NCBI RefSeq assembly: GCF_039521565.1
Contig: NZ_BAAACP010000001.1
Span: 1-64,000, forward strand
Reading direction: 5' to 3'
From: Paraclostridium tenue
GTDB taxonomy: Bacteria; Bacillota; Clostridia; Peptostreptococcales; Peptostreptococcaceae
DNA: 64,000 nucleotides
Part shown: one piece after another, positions 25,276 to 34,677 of the stretch
Layout: every line of letters starts with the position of its first letter
Numbering within the stretch: the first letter of the stretch is position 1
Notes under the pieces: generated by a model
The model's input: the letters and a program-made list of their open reading frames with translations, nothing else
Told to the model about the DNA's origin: nothing
Database searches by the model: none
Translations under genes and position numbers: made by a program

Positions 25276-26448
25276 ATGCTTAGATATATAACTAGCGGAG
25301 AATCTCATGGTAAGTGCTTAACTTCTATATTAGAAGGAATTCCATCTAATGTATTAATAGATATAGATGAAATAAATCTAGAAATGAAAAAGCGTCAATC
25401 AGGATACGGACGTGGTGGACGTATGAAAATAGAAAGTGATAAAGTAGAAATACTAAGTGGAATAAGGGGAAAAGTTACTATAGGAAGTCCAATAGCGATA
25501 CAAATAATGAATAAGGATTATGAAAATTGGACTAAGTATATGAATCCAGTTGATGATATAGATAGAGAAACTAAAAAAGTTAATAATGTAAGACCTGGAC
25601 ATGCTGATTTAGTAGGTACATTAAAATATGATTTTGATGATGCACGAAATGTTTTGGAAAGGTCTAGTGCGAGGGAAACAGCAAGTAGAGTAGCAGTTGG
25701 AGCATTGTGCAAACAAGTACTTAAACAATTTAATATAGAATTTGCATCACATATAGTAAAAATAGGTAATGCCAAAATAGACAAGATATATGACTTTAAT
25801 TACATAAAAGATAATGTTGATTTAAGTGAAGTAAGATGTGTAGACAAGAATATAGAAAAGCTTATGATTAAAGAAATAGATTTTGCAAAAGAAAATAAAG
25901 ATACTTTAGGTGGAATTATAGAAATTAGAGTTAAAAATGTTCCTCCTGGACTTGGATCATACATTCATTATGACAAAAAGATTGATGCACATATAGCTAT
26001 GAATATTATGAGTATACAAGCTGTAAAAGGTGTAGAGATAGGCATTGGGTTTGAAGTTGCAAGTAATAAAGGCTCTGATGTTATGGATGAAATATTTTAC
26101 AATAAAGAAAAAGGAATATATAGAGAAACTAATAGATTAGGGGGTATAGAAGGTGGAATGACCACTGGAGATGAAATATTAATAAGATGTGCCATGAAAC
26201 CTATACCAACATTATATAAACCACTAAATTCAATAAATATAAATACACTTGAAAATTATAAAGCAACAGTTGAAAGGTCAGATACTTGTGCTGTGCCAGC
26301 ATGTAGCATTGTATGTGAAAATGTAGTAGCATTTGTAATATTACAATTTTTCCTAGAAAAATTCGGTAAAGATAATATAGAAGATATAAAGAAAAGTTAT
26401 ACTTCATATATGAATAGGTTAGGTGATAGAGGATGGAGAAGTCTATAA
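25276..26448 (+). CDS. aroC: Chorismate synthase
   Basis: The 390-residue enzyme converts EPSP to chorismate with reduced FMN, the last shikimate-pathway step. Family signatures are GESHG near the N-terminus, KRQSGYGRGGRM, VRPGHADL and RSSARETASRVAVG, with the C-terminal DTCAVPA and NRLGDRGWRS. It is the first gene of an overlapping aroC-aroB-aroA operon and overlaps aroB by 16 bases, which points to translational coupling. Confidence 0.96.
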   Translation: MLRYITSGESHGKCLTSILEGIPSNVLIDIDEINLEMKKRQSGYGRGGRMKIESDKVEILSGIRGKVTIGSPIAIQIMNKDYENWTKYMNPVDDIDRETKKVNNVRPGHADLVGTLKYDFDDARNVLERSSARETASRVAVGALCKQVLKQFNIEFASHIVKIGNAKIDKIYDFNYIKDNVDLSEVRCVDKNIEKLMIKEIDFAKENKDTLGGIIEIRVKNVPPGLGSYIHYDKKIDAHIAMNIMSIQAVKGVEIGIGFEVASNKGSDVMDEIFYNKEKGIYRETNRLGGIEGGMTTGDEILIRCAMKPIPTLYKPLNSININTLENYKATVERSDTCAVPACSIVCENVVAFVILQFFLEKFGKDNIEDIKKSYTSYMNRLGDRGWRSL

Positions 26449-27461
26449 TAATTGATTACAATTACAATAATTTTAAATTAGAGAATAAATACGATAAAGT
26501 ATTAATAATAACTGATAAAAATGTACATGAATATCAATTTTCTAATTTTATAAAAAATATAAATCACAGTTTTATAGAAGTATTTATAGTGGAAAGCGGA
26601 GAAGAATCTAAGTCATTATCTGTATATGAAAAAATAATGAAATTTTGTATAAAAACAAATATAACAAGAAAATCATTGGTAATTGCATTAGGTGGTGGAG
26701 TTATAGGAGATTTAGCTGGATTTGTTGCGTCTACATACATGAGAGGAATAGATTTAGTTCAAGTACCAACAACGCTACTAGCTCAAGTTGACTCGTCAGT
26801 AGGTGGTAAAACTGGTATAAACATAGGAAATATAAAAAATATAATAGGAACCTTTTATCAACCTAAATTTACATATATAAATGTAAATTCTCTTAAATCT
26901 CTAAATGATAAAGAATATTTAGGTGGATTAGGAGAGGTTTTAAAATATGCATTTATATATGATTATGACTTTCTTAAATATATAAAAAATAATTCGGAAA
27001 GTATTTTAAATAAAGATGAGGAAGTTTTATTTAATATTATAAAAAAATGTACGGACATAAAATGGGAAGTAGTAAGTAAAGATGAAAAAGAAAGTGGACT
27101 TAGAAAAATTTTAAATTTAGGACATACATTTGGGCATGGAATAGAAAAGTTATGTAATTTAAGTCATGGATTTGCTGTTAATATAGGAACTAATATGGCT
27201 TTTAATATAGCTTTAGATAAAGGATTTATAGAAAATGATTATTATGAAGAGTTTGTTAGTACTTCAAAATTATTAAATTTACCTACTAAACTTGATAGTG
27301 CTGATATTTATGAAATATTAGAAATAATGAAAAGTGATAAAAAAAATAGCTTTGGAAACATCAATTTAGTTATTCCTGTAGGAAGAGGAAAAGTTAAGGT
27401 ATTTGATGATATAAAAGATGATGAAATATTAGATGTAATAAAGAGGTGCATGAATGCTTAA
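26433..27461 (+). CDS. aroB: 3-dehydroquinate synthase
   Basis: The 342-residue NAD- and metal-dependent enzyme makes 3-dehydroquinate from DAHP. It has the nucleotide-binding block LGGGVIGDLAGFVASTYMRG, PTTLLAQVDSSVGGKTGIN, and the metal-ligand region LNLGHTFGHGIE. The start overlaps aroC and the end overlaps aroA by 8 bases. The other early shikimate genes (aroE, aroQ/D, aroK, aroF) are not in this window. Confidence 0.95.
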   Translation: MEKSIIIDYNYNNFKLENKYDKVLIITDKNVHEYQFSNFIKNINHSFIEVFIVESGEESKSLSVYEKIMKFCIKTNITRKSLVIALGGGVIGDLAGFVASTYMRGIDLVQVPTTLLAQVDSSVGGKTGINIGNIKNIIGTFYQPKFTYINVNSLKSLNDKEYLGGLGEVLKYAFIYDYDFLKYIKNNSESILNKDEEVLFNIIKKCTDIKWEVVSKDEKESGLRKILNLGHTFGHGIEKLCNLSHGFAVNIGTNMAFNIALDKGFIENDYYEEFVSTSKLLNLPTKLDSADIYEILEIMKSDKKNSFGNINLVIPVGRGKVKVFDDIKDDEILDVIKRCMNA

Positions 27462-28716
27462 AGGAAGTTTTGAATTAATAGGAGATAAATCTATATCACA
27501 TAGGGCTATAATGTTTTCTTCAATAGCAAAGGGAACTACAAGAATAAGTAATTTCCTTATGGGACAAGATTGTTTAAGTACAGTTGATTGTTTTAGAAAA
27601 ATGGGAGTAGATATATCTGTAGATAGTAAAGAGGTTTTAGTAAAGGGAGTTGGACTTAGAGGTCTTAAAAAACCTATAGACATTTTAGATGTAGGTAACT
27701 CAGGAACAACAATAAGGCTTATGATGGGTATACTTGCAGGAAATGATTTTAATTCTACTATAATAGGTGATGAATCAATAGGAAAAAGACCTATGAAGAG
27801 GGTTACAGATCCATTAAGATTAATGGGATGTAGTATAGAGGGTAAAGATGATGCAAATTATATACCTATAAAAATACATGGTGGTAATTTAAATGGAATT
27901 AATTATAATATGCCAGTCGCATCTGCTCAAGTAAAATCATCTATAATATTAGCATCTTTATATGCAAATGAAGCTAGTACTATAATTGAAAAGTCAAAAA
28001 GTAGAAATCATACTGAGATAATGCTAAATTCTTTTGGAGCAAATATAAAAACTGATGGACTAAAAATAGATGTAAGTCCTATTGATGAGCTTTATTCAGT
28101 AGGAAAGATAAATGTAGCAGGAGATATTTCTTCAGCTGCATTTATTATAGTTGCTGCAAGTATAGTTAAAGGTTCAGAAGTTATAATTAAAAATGTAGGA
28201 TTAAATGAAACAAGAACTGGTATATTAGATGTATTAAAATCAATGAATGGAAACTTTGAAATTGTAGATAAGAGATTAGTTGGAGGCGAAATAGTAGGGG
28301 ATTTAATAATTAGGTATAGTGATAATTTAACAGCAACTACTATAGATTCAGATTTAATACCAAGATTGATAGATGAAATACCTGTAATAGCAGTTTTAGC
28401 AACTCAAGCAGAAGGAACAACTATAATAAAAGATGCAAAAGAATTAAAAGTCAAAGAAAGTAATAGAATAAAAGTTGTTGTAGATAATCTTAAAAATATG
28501 GGAGTTGATATTGAAGAGTTAGAAGATGGTATGGTAATAAATGGAAAAAGTGAATTGAAAGGAGCCGAAATAAAAACATTTAATGACCATAGAATAGCTA
28601 TGGCATTTTCTGTCGCATCATTGATATCTAAAGGAAAAACATATATAGATAATACAACTTGTATCGACATATCTTTTCCTGGTTATTTTAATTTATTAAG
28701 TACATTATTAAAGTAA
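27454..28716 (+). CDS. aroA: 3-phosphoshikimate 1-carboxyvinyltransferase (EPSP synthase)
   Basis: The 420-residue enzyme joins PEP and shikimate-3-phosphate. Motifs: GDKSISHRA near residue 10, LDVGNSGTTIRLMMG, SAQVKSSIILA, and the C-terminal blocks KVKESNRI and FNDHRIAMAF. The N-terminus is slightly short but keeps the substrate-binding Lys-Ser. It is the last gene of the aroC-B-A operon. Confidence 0.95.
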   Translation: MLKGSFELIGDKSISHRAIMFSSIAKGTTRISNFLMGQDCLSTVDCFRKMGVDISVDSKEVLVKGVGLRGLKKPIDILDVGNSGTTIRLMMGILAGNDFNSTIIGDESIGKRPMKRVTDPLRLMGCSIEGKDDANYIPIKIHGGNLNGINYNMPVASAQVKSSIILASLYANEASTIIEKSKSRNHTEIMLNSFGANIKTDGLKIDVSPIDELYSVGKINVAGDISSAAFIIVAASIVKGSEVIIKNVGLNETRTGILDVLKSMNGNFEIVDKRLVGGEIVGDLIIRYSDNLTATTIDSDLIPRLIDEIPVIAVLATQAEGTTIIKDAKELKVKESNRIKVVVDNLKNMGVDIEELEDGMVINGKSELKGAEIKTFNDHRIAMAFSVASLISKGKTYIDNTTCIDISFPGYFNLLSTLLK

Positions 28717-28798
28717 ATTAGAATAAAATTTGATTTTATTAGGAATATTATGTATAATTGTATTGCAATATTTTAAAAAATTTAGGAGGACTTTGAAA

Positions 28799-29368
28799 AT
28801 GAAATTACCAATAGCACTATCAAATAGACACGTTCATTTAAGTCAAGCTGACATAGATGTATTATTTGGAGCAGGTCATCAATTAGTAGAATTAAAGCCA
28901 TTAAGTCAACCAGGACAATATGCTTGTGAAGAGAAAGTTGATTTAGTAGGACCTAAAGGAACTATAAAAGGAGTTAGAGTTTTAGGACCAGCTAGACCTA
29001 GTACACAAGTTGAAATATCTTTATCAGATGGATTTGCTTTAGGAGTAAAAGCTCCAATAAAGGAATCTGGAGATATAGAAGGAACTCCAGGAGTAAAATT
29101 AGTTGGACCAGCAGGAGAAGTTGAATTAACAGAAGGTGTTATAGTTGCTTCAAGACATATACACATGAGCCTTGATGATGCAGCTAAATTTGGAGTACAA
29201 GATAAGCAAATGGTAAAAGTTAGAACTTTTGGACCAAGAGCTGTAGTATTTGAAAATGTATTAGTAAGAGCTAATGCTAACTTTGCATTAGAAATGCACG
29301 TAGACGTTGAAGAAGGAAACGCAGCAGCTGTTAAAAACGGAGAAATGGTAGAATTAATAGCTGAATAA
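28799..29368 (+). CDS. pduL: Phosphate propanoyltransferase, PduL type
   Basis: The 189-residue protein is a PduL-family phosphotransacylase converting acyl-CoA and phosphate to acyl phosphate. The two similar halves each carry a zinc-binding His block: ALSNRHVHLS near the start and VASRHIHMS in the middle, with RPSTQVEIS and GPRAVVFENV between and after. No microcompartment shell or diol-utilisation gene is near and there is no obvious encapsulation peptide, so it is probably the housekeeping cytoplasmic form working with an acetate kinase. ATG 28799 follows GGAGGA; an upstream ATG lacks a ribosome site. Confidence 0.93.
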   Translation: MKLPIALSNRHVHLSQADIDVLFGAGHQLVELKPLSQPGQYACEEKVDLVGPKGTIKGVRVLGPARPSTQVEISLSDGFALGVKAPIKESGDIEGTPGVKLVGPAGEVELTEGVIVASRHIHMSLDDAAKFGVQDKQMVKVRTFGPRAVVFENVLVRANANFALEMHVDVEEGNAAAVKNGEMVELIAE

Positions 29369-29373
29369 TATAA

Positions 29374-29411
29374 ATAAAAAAGTATGTGATTTTTCACATA
29401 CTTTTTTTATT
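29374..29411. terminator. Intrinsic terminator after pduL, near-symmetrical
   Basis: AAAAAGTATGTGA and TCACATACTTTTT form a 13-bp stem with a small loop and T-runs in both senses. The convergent minus-strand regulator gene ends 38 bases further on, so it may serve both. Confidence 0.9.
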
Positions 29412-29448
29412 TATAAAATTAGTTATTTATTAGCTTTATAATAAGTAT

Positions 29449-29829
29449 TTAAAAATCTAAATTGTTGTTTTTAAGATAATCAATCCCAAAGCTATACATA
29501 GATTCTAATATAGGTATTAGCTTTTCACCAGTTTTGGTTAAACCATATTCTACTTTTGGAGGTACAACAGGATATACCTTTCTATATACAATATTATGAG
29601 TCTCAAGGTTTCTTAATTGCTGTGTTAACATTTTCTGTGTAACATCAGGAAGCTTTCTTCTTAAATCACTAAATCTAAGTGGATTAGCAGATAAATACCA
29701 AAGAATCAATATCTTCCATTTCCCTGAAATTATTTTATGTACTAAATTTATAGGACATGTTTCATACTTACTACAACGCTCATTCATATGGCACTGAGAA
29801 TGATCTTGAACTTCTAGTTGAATTTTCAT
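29449..29829 (-). CDS. HxlR-family winged-helix regulator
   Basis: The 126-residue protein is an HxlR/YodB-type repressor. KIISGKWKILILWYLS starts the winged helix, and LRFSDLRRKLPDVTQKMLTQQLRNLE is the recognition region. The N-terminal tail has several Cys (CHMNERC, CSKYETCP) of which one lies just before the helix, the position where HypR and YodB sense quinones, aldehydes or disulfide stress. The start is ATG 29829 behind AGGTGG; a GTG three codons upstream overlaps that site. It is divergent from deoC, and no oxidoreductase target is adjacent. Confidence 0.88.
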   Translation of the reverse strand: MKIQLEVQDHSQCHMNERCSKYETCPINLVHKIISGKWKILILWYLSANPLRFSDLRRKLPDVTQKMLTQQLRNLETHNIVYRKVYPVVPPKVEYGLTKTGEKLIPILESMYSFGIDYLKNNNLDF

Positions 29830-29850
29830 TATAACCACCTTAAATCTATA

Positions 29851-29872
29851 ATAGTATACTTTTAGATACTAT
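29851..29872. promoter_or_regulatory. Inverted repeat upstream of the HxlR regulator, possible operator
   Basis: ATAGTAT (29851-29857) and ATACTAT (29866-29872) are perfect inverted repeats 8 bases apart, about 25 bases before the regulator's start and resembling the TACTA-type dyads bound by YodB/HxlR proteins. A second GATACTAT occurs at 29913-29920. Self-regulation is likely but unproven. Confidence 0.45.
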
Positions 29873-30039
29873 AAAACGAAAAAGTACCTACTTGTTATAA
29901 ATTTTTATAACTGATACTATTATACCATTAAATGAATGAGCTATCTATTAAATAGACCCTTTAAAAAGTTAAATAAAAATATATTTATTTATAAATTATT
30001 ATTATAATAATGTATATACAAAAACGTATTCACATTTGA

Positions 30040-30045
30040 TATAAT
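30040..30045 (+). promoter_or_regulatory. -10 box of the deoC promoter
   Basis: A perfect TATAAT lies 34 bases before the deoC start. The -35 region (about 30017-30022, TACAAA) is weak. Confidence 0.5.
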
Positions 30046-30078
30046 TAAATAGCATTATAAAAAAAAGGAGAAAGATTT

Positions 30079-30750
30079 ATGAATAATATAGCAAAAATGA
30101 TTGATCACACAATTTTAAAAGCTTTTGCAACTAAAGAAGATGTAAAAGTACTATGTAAGGAAGCAAAAGAGTATAACTTCTTTTCAGTATGCATAAACCC
30201 AGCAAATATAGAACTTGCAAAAAAAGAATTAGAAGGTTCAGATGTTAAGGTATGTACTGTTATAGGATTCCCTTTAGGGGCTAATACATCAGAAGTTAAG
30301 GCTTTTGAAACAAAAGATGCTATAAAAAAGGGTGCAGATGAAGTAGATATGGTTATAAACATAGGAGCTCTAAAAGATAAAGATTATGACTATGTTTTAA
30401 ATGATATCAAAGCAGTTGTAGATGCAGCTGATAAGAAAGCGTTAGTAAAGGTAATAATAGAAACTTGTTACTTAACTGATGAAGAAAAGAAAATAGCTTG
30501 TGAATTATCAGTTAAAGCTGGAGCTGACTTTGTAAAAACATCAACAGGATTTGGAACAGGTGGATCAACTCCTGAAGATATAAAACTTATGAGAGAAGTT
30601 GTAGGACCTAATATAGGAGTAAAAGCTTCAGGAGGAGTTAGAAATCAAGAAGATGCTAAAGCTGTTATAAAAGCTGGATGCTCAAGAATTGGAGCTAGTG
30701 CTTCTGTTGCAATTGCTAAAGGTGAAGACTCTCAAACAAGTGGATATTAA
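30079..30750 (+). CDS. deoC: Deoxyribose-phosphate aldolase
   Basis: The 223-residue class I aldolase splits 2-deoxyribose-5-phosphate into glyceraldehyde-3-phosphate and acetaldehyde. Motifs: MIDHTILK near the N-terminus, CTVIGFPLG, ADEVDMVINIG, and the Schiff-base Lys in GADFVKTSTGFG; the second active-site Lys is in GVKASGGVR. A GGAG site precedes the ATG. No other deoxynucleoside gene (deoA, deoB, pdp) is next to it. Confidence 0.95.
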   Translation: MNNIAKMIDHTILKAFATKEDVKVLCKEAKEYNFFSVCINPANIELAKKELEGSDVKVCTVIGFPLGANTSEVKAFETKDAIKKGADEVDMVINIGALKDKDYDYVLNDIKAVVDAADKKALVKVIIETCYLTDEEKKIACELSVKAGADFVKTSTGFGTGGSTPEDIKLMREVVGPNIGVKASGGVRNQEDAKAVIKAGCSRIGASASVAIAKGEDSQTSGY

Positions 30751-30774
30751 AAAATTTGTTAAAAAATGTTTTAA

Positions 30775-30836
30775 GTATACAAAAGTGGGTATACATATAA
30801 AGTAAGTATACGATGATATTGAATTTTTAGGTATAC
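30775..30836 (+). repeat. Four GTATAC palindromes ahead of nifJ
   Basis: Identical GTATAC hexamers occur at 30775, 30789, 30806 and 30831, each flanked by AT-rich sequence. They lie between deoC and the nifJ leader, where the nifJ promoter should be. They may be binding sites for a regulator; none can be named. Confidence 0.55.
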
Positions 30837-30875
30837 AAAAAACAAAAATATAAATAAAGTATAGAAGGATTTTAA

Positions 30876-30939
30876 AAGTTAAGCTTGAAGGTATTAACTT
30901 AGAAATCTTTACTATTCAAAATATTTACTCAATATAGTA
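30876..30939 (+). promoter_or_regulatory. Two small inverted repeats in the nifJ leader
   Basis: AAGTTAA (30876-30882) pairs with TTAACTT (30894-30900), and TACTAT (30910-30915) pairs with ATAGTA (30934-30939). They lie 50-110 bases before the nifJ start and could fold in the leader RNA. Neither is followed by a T-run, so they are not terminators. Confidence 0.35.
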
Positions 30940-30986
30940 GTTTTGTAAAGCTATTTTGGGAGGAATATACAAGGAGGATACATACT

Positions 30987-33900
30987 ATGGCAAAGTTTAT
31001 GAAAACAGTAGATGGTAACACTGCTGCTGCTCATGTTGCATATGCATTTACAGATGTAGCTGCAATATATCCTATAACTCCATCATCTACGATGGCAGAA
31101 GTTGTGGACGAATGGGCTGCACAAGGAAGAAAAAATATATTTGGACAAAAGGTTAGTGTTGTAGAAATGCAATCAGAAGCAGGTGCTGCTGGAGCATTCC
31201 ACGGTTCATTACAAGCTGGAGCATTAACAACTACATTCACTGCATCTCAAGGTCTATTATTAATGATACCAAATATGTATAAAGTAGCTGGAGAATTATT
31301 ACCTGGAGTATTCCACGTAAGTGCTCGTGCATTAGCATCACAAGCATTATCAATATTTGGTGACCACCAAGACGTTATGTCTGCAAGACAAACAGGATGT
31401 GTATTATTAGCTTCTGGATCAGTTCAAGAAGTTGCTGATATAGCACCAGTTGCACACTTAGCTGCAATAGAAGGTAGATTACCATTTATACATTTCTTTG
31501 ATGGATTTAGAACATCTCACGAAATACAAAAAGTTGAATTATTAGAAAATGAAGATTATGCTAAATTATTAAATATGGAAGCTGTTCAAGAGTTCAGAAA
31601 CAGAGCTTTATCTCCAAATCACCCTGTTACTCGTGGTACAGCACAAAACCCTGATATATACTTCCAAACAAGAGAAGCTTCAAATAAATATTATAATGAT
31701 ATAGTAGGAATAGTTGAAAAATACATGAATCAAATGTCTGAGTTAACTGGAAGAAAACATGGACTATTTGATTACTATGGAGCACAAGATGCTAAGTATG
31801 TAATAGTAGCTATGGGATCTGTAACAGAAGCTATAGAAGAAACTATAGATGCATTAAATTCTCAAGGTGAAAAATATGGTTTAGTTAAAGTTCACTTATA
31901 CAGACCTTTCTCAATGAAGCATTTTGTAGATGCAATGCCTTCAACAGTTGAAAGAATATGTGTATTAGATAGAACTAAAGAACCAGGAGCAACTGGAGAG
32001 CCATTATACTTAGATGTTAAATCAGTATACTATGGAAATGAAAATGCTCCTATGATAATAGGTGGAAGATACGGATTAGGATCAAAAGATACTACTCCTA
32101 CACATATAAAAACAGTTTATGAAAACTTAAAATCAGAAAATCCTAAAGATCAATTTACATTAGGTATAGTTGATGATGTTACTAATACTTCTTTAGATTT
32201 AGCAGATGAGTTAAAAATAGCCCAAAAAGGAACTGTAAGATGTAAGTTCTGGGGATTAGGTTCTGATGGTACAGTTGGAGCAAATAAACAAGCTATAAAA
32301 ATAATAGGGGATAACACTGAGAAGTATGCTCAAGCTTACTTTGCATATGACTCTAAAAAATCTGGTGGTATAACAATGTCTCACTTAAGATTTGGAGATG
32401 CTCCTATAAGATCAACTTATTTAATAGATGAAGCAGATTACATTGCTTGTCATAACCAATCATATGTATATCAATATGATTTATTAAAAGGATTAAAAAA
32501 AGGTGGAGTATTCGTACTTAACACTATATGGAATGAAGCTGAGTTAAATGAACATTTACCAGCAGCTATGAAAAACTATATAGCTAAAAATGATATCCAA
32601 TTCTATACAGTAAACGGTACTAAGTTAGGACAAGAAATAGGACTTGGAAACAGAATAAACATGATAATGCAATCTGCATTCTTCAAGTTAGCTCAAATAA
32701 TACCAGAAGCTGATGCTGTAGAATACTTAAAAGATTCTATAAAGAAAGCTTACGGTAAAAAAGGTGAGAAAGTAGTTAACATGAACTACAAAGCTGTTGA
32801 AGCAGGTATGAATTCTTTAGTTAAAGTTAATGTACCAGCAGAATGGGCTGATGCTAAAGAAGAAAGCAAAACAGAAATAAACGAACCAGATTTCGTAAAA
32901 AATATAGTAAGACCTATGAATGCACAAGAAGGTGACAATTTACCAGTAAGTACATTCAATGGAGTAGAAGATGGTACATTCCCATGTGGATTAGCTGCAT
33001 ACGAAAAAAGAGGAGTAGCAGTAAATGTTCCAGAATGGATAGTTGATAACTGTATACAATGTAACCAATGTGCTTATATCTGTCCTCATGCATGTATAAG
33101 ACCAGTATTAGTTAATGAAGAAGAAATGAAAAATGCTCCTGAAAAATTCGAAACTAAAAAAGCTATAGGTAAAGGATTTGAAGGATTACAATACAGAATG
33201 CAAGTAAGTCCAATGGACTGTACAGGGTGTGGAAACTGTGCTGACATATGTCCAGCTAAAGAAAAAGCTTTAGTTATGAAGCCTCTTGATACTCAAGAAG
33301 CAGAAGTTGAAAACTGGGCATTTGCAGTTGATACTAAGAAAGTTTCTGTAAAAGGAGATATAATGGCTCCAACTACAGTTAAAGGAAGTCAATTTAGACA
33401 ACCACTTATGGAATTCTCAGGAGCTTGTGCTGGATGTGGAGAAACTCCATACATCAAGTTAGTAACTCAATTATTCGGAGATAGAATGATGATAGCAAAT
33501 GCTACTGGATGTTCTTCTATATGGGGAGGATCAGCTCCATCAACTCCATACACTGTTAATCATGAAGGTAAAGGTCCATCTTGGGCAAACTCATTATTTG
33601 AGGATAATGCAGAATATGGATACGGAATGTTCTTAGGTGTTAAACAAATGAGAGCTAAATTAGCTGAAACTATGGAAACATTAGTATCTATGGATATATG
33701 TGATGCAGCTAGAGAAGCATTTACTAACTGGTTAGAAAATAGAGAAGATAGTGAAGCATCTGTTAAAGCAAGTGAAAAAGTACTTGAAGTATTAGCAAAT
33801 GCTCATAATATAGAAAATGCTGAAATAAAAGCATTAGTTGCTGAAATAGAAGCTAGAAAAGATTACTTAATCAAGAGATCTCAATGGATACTTGGAGGAG

Positions 33901-34523
33901 ACGGATGGGCTTATGACATCGGTTATGGTGGATTAGATCACGTTCTTGCTTCTGGTGAAAATGTAAATGTATTAGTATTCGATACTGAGATATATTCTAA
34001 TACAGGTGGTCAAGCATCTAAATCTACTCCAATTGCAGCAATGGCTAAGTTCGCAGCAGCAGGTAAGAGATCTAGAAAGAAAGATTTAGGTATGATGGCT
34101 ATGTCTTACGGAAATGTATACGTAGCACAAGTTGGTATGGGTGCTGATAAGAACCAATTAATTAAGGCTATAGTAGAAGCTGAAAAATATGATGGACCAT
34201 CATTAATAATAGCTTATTCACCATGTATATCTCATGGATTAAAAGAAGGTATGGGAAGAGCTCAAGCTAACATAGAGCAAGCTGTTAAGTGTGGATACTG
34301 GCATTTATACAGATTCAACCCAACTTTAAAAGCTGAAGGTAAGAATCCATTTACATTAGATTCTAAAGAGCCAACTGAAAGCTTCAGAGACTTCTTAATG
34401 AAACAAGTAAGATATGCTGCTATAGCTAAACAATTCCCAGATGTAGCTGAGGAATTATTCGAAGCAGCAGAACAAAGTTCAAAAGATAGATACGAAAGCT
34501 ATAAGAGATTAGCTCAATATTAA
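30987..34523 (+). CDS. nifJ: Pyruvate:ferredoxin (flavodoxin) oxidoreductase
   Basis: The 1178-residue single-chain PFOR oxidises pyruvate to acetyl-CoA and CO2, passing electrons to ferredoxin; it is the central step of clostridial fermentation. Domain order fits the family: N-terminal pyruvate-binding region (AYAFTDVAAIYPITPSS), gamma domain, and two 4Fe-4S clusters in the ferredoxin-like domain (CIQCNQCAYICPHAC and CTGCGNCADICP). A third cluster ligand set starts at CAGCGE, and the thiamine diphosphate site runs from GDGWAYDIGYGG to NTGGQASKST. The ribosome site AAGGAGGAT is excellent. Codon choice uses more AAC, TTC and CAC than its neighbours, typical of a highly expressed gene. Confidence 0.97.
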   Translation: MAKFMKTVDGNTAAAHVAYAFTDVAAIYPITPSSTMAEVVDEWAAQGRKNIFGQKVSVVEMQSEAGAAGAFHGSLQAGALTTTFTASQGLLLMIPNMYKVAGELLPGVFHVSARALASQALSIFGDHQDVMSARQTGCVLLASGSVQEVADIAPVAHLAAIEGRLPFIHFFDGFRTSHEIQKVELLENEDYAKLLNMEAVQEFRNRALSPNHPVTRGTAQNPDIYFQTREASNKYYNDIVGIVEKYMNQMSELTGRKHGLFDYYGAQDAKYVIVAMGSVTEAIEETIDALNSQGEKYGLVKVHLYRPFSMKHFVDAMPSTVERICVLDRTKEPGATGEPLYLDVKSVYYGNENAPMIIGGRYGLGSKDTTPTHIKTVYENLKSENPKDQFTLGIVDDVTNTSLDLADELKIAQKGTVRCKFWGLGSDGTVGANKQAIKIIGDNTEKYAQAYFAYDSKKSGGITMSHLRFGDAPIRSTYLIDEADYIACHNQSYVYQYDLLKGLKKGGVFVLNTIWNEAELNEHLPAAMKNYIAKNDIQFYTVNGTKLGQEIGLGNRINMIMQSAFFKLAQIIPEADAVEYLKDSIKKAYGKKGEKVVNMNYKAVEAGMNSLVKVNVPAEWADAKEESKTEINEPDFVKNIVRPMNAQEGDNLPVSTFNGVEDGTFPCGLAAYEKRGVAVNVPEWIVDNCIQCNQCAYICPHACIRPVLVNEEEMKNAPEKFETKKAIGKGFEGLQYRMQVSPMDCTGCGNCADICPAKEKALVMKPLDTQEAEVENWAFAVDTKKVSVKGDIMAPTTVKGSQFRQPLMEFSGACAGCGETPYIKLVTQLFGDRMMIANATGCSSIWGGSAPSTPYTVNHEGKGPSWANSLFEDNAEYGYGMFLGVKQMRAKLAETMETLVSMDICDAAREAFTNWLENREDSEASVKASEKVLEVLANAHNIENAEIKALVAEIEARKDYLIKRSQWILGGDGWAYDIGYGGLDHVLASGENVNVLVFDTEIYSNTGGQASKSTPIAAMAKFAAAGKRSRKKDLGMMAMSYGNVYVAQVGMGADKNQLIKAIVEAEKYDGPSLIIAYSPCISHGLKEGMGRAQANIEQAVKCGYWHLYRFNPTLKAEGKNPFTLDSKEPTESFRDFLMKQVRYAAIAKQFPDVAEELFEAAEQSSKDRYESYKRLAQY

Positions 34524-34532
34524 TCTGATTAA

Positions 34533-34568
34533 TAGAAATAGAGAGGATTATTCCTCTCTATTTTTTAT
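34533..34568 (+). terminator. Intrinsic terminator after nifJ
   Basis: AATAGAGAGGA and TCCTCTCTATT form an 11-bp stem with a 4-base loop, followed by TTTT. Confidence 0.93.
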
Positions 34569-34677
34569 TTTGCATTTTTTGCAATAAAAAATAGCACACA
34601 AGACAATTTATATTTTATTATTATTATTATATAATAGTATGAGTATAAATTTTTTTATTGAAAGAAGGTAAAATTTT

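Noticed and set aside
30757..30776. Rex-type operator (TTGTTAA...) after deoC
   Set aside because: Only the left half TTGTTAA is present; the right half does not match TTAACAA.
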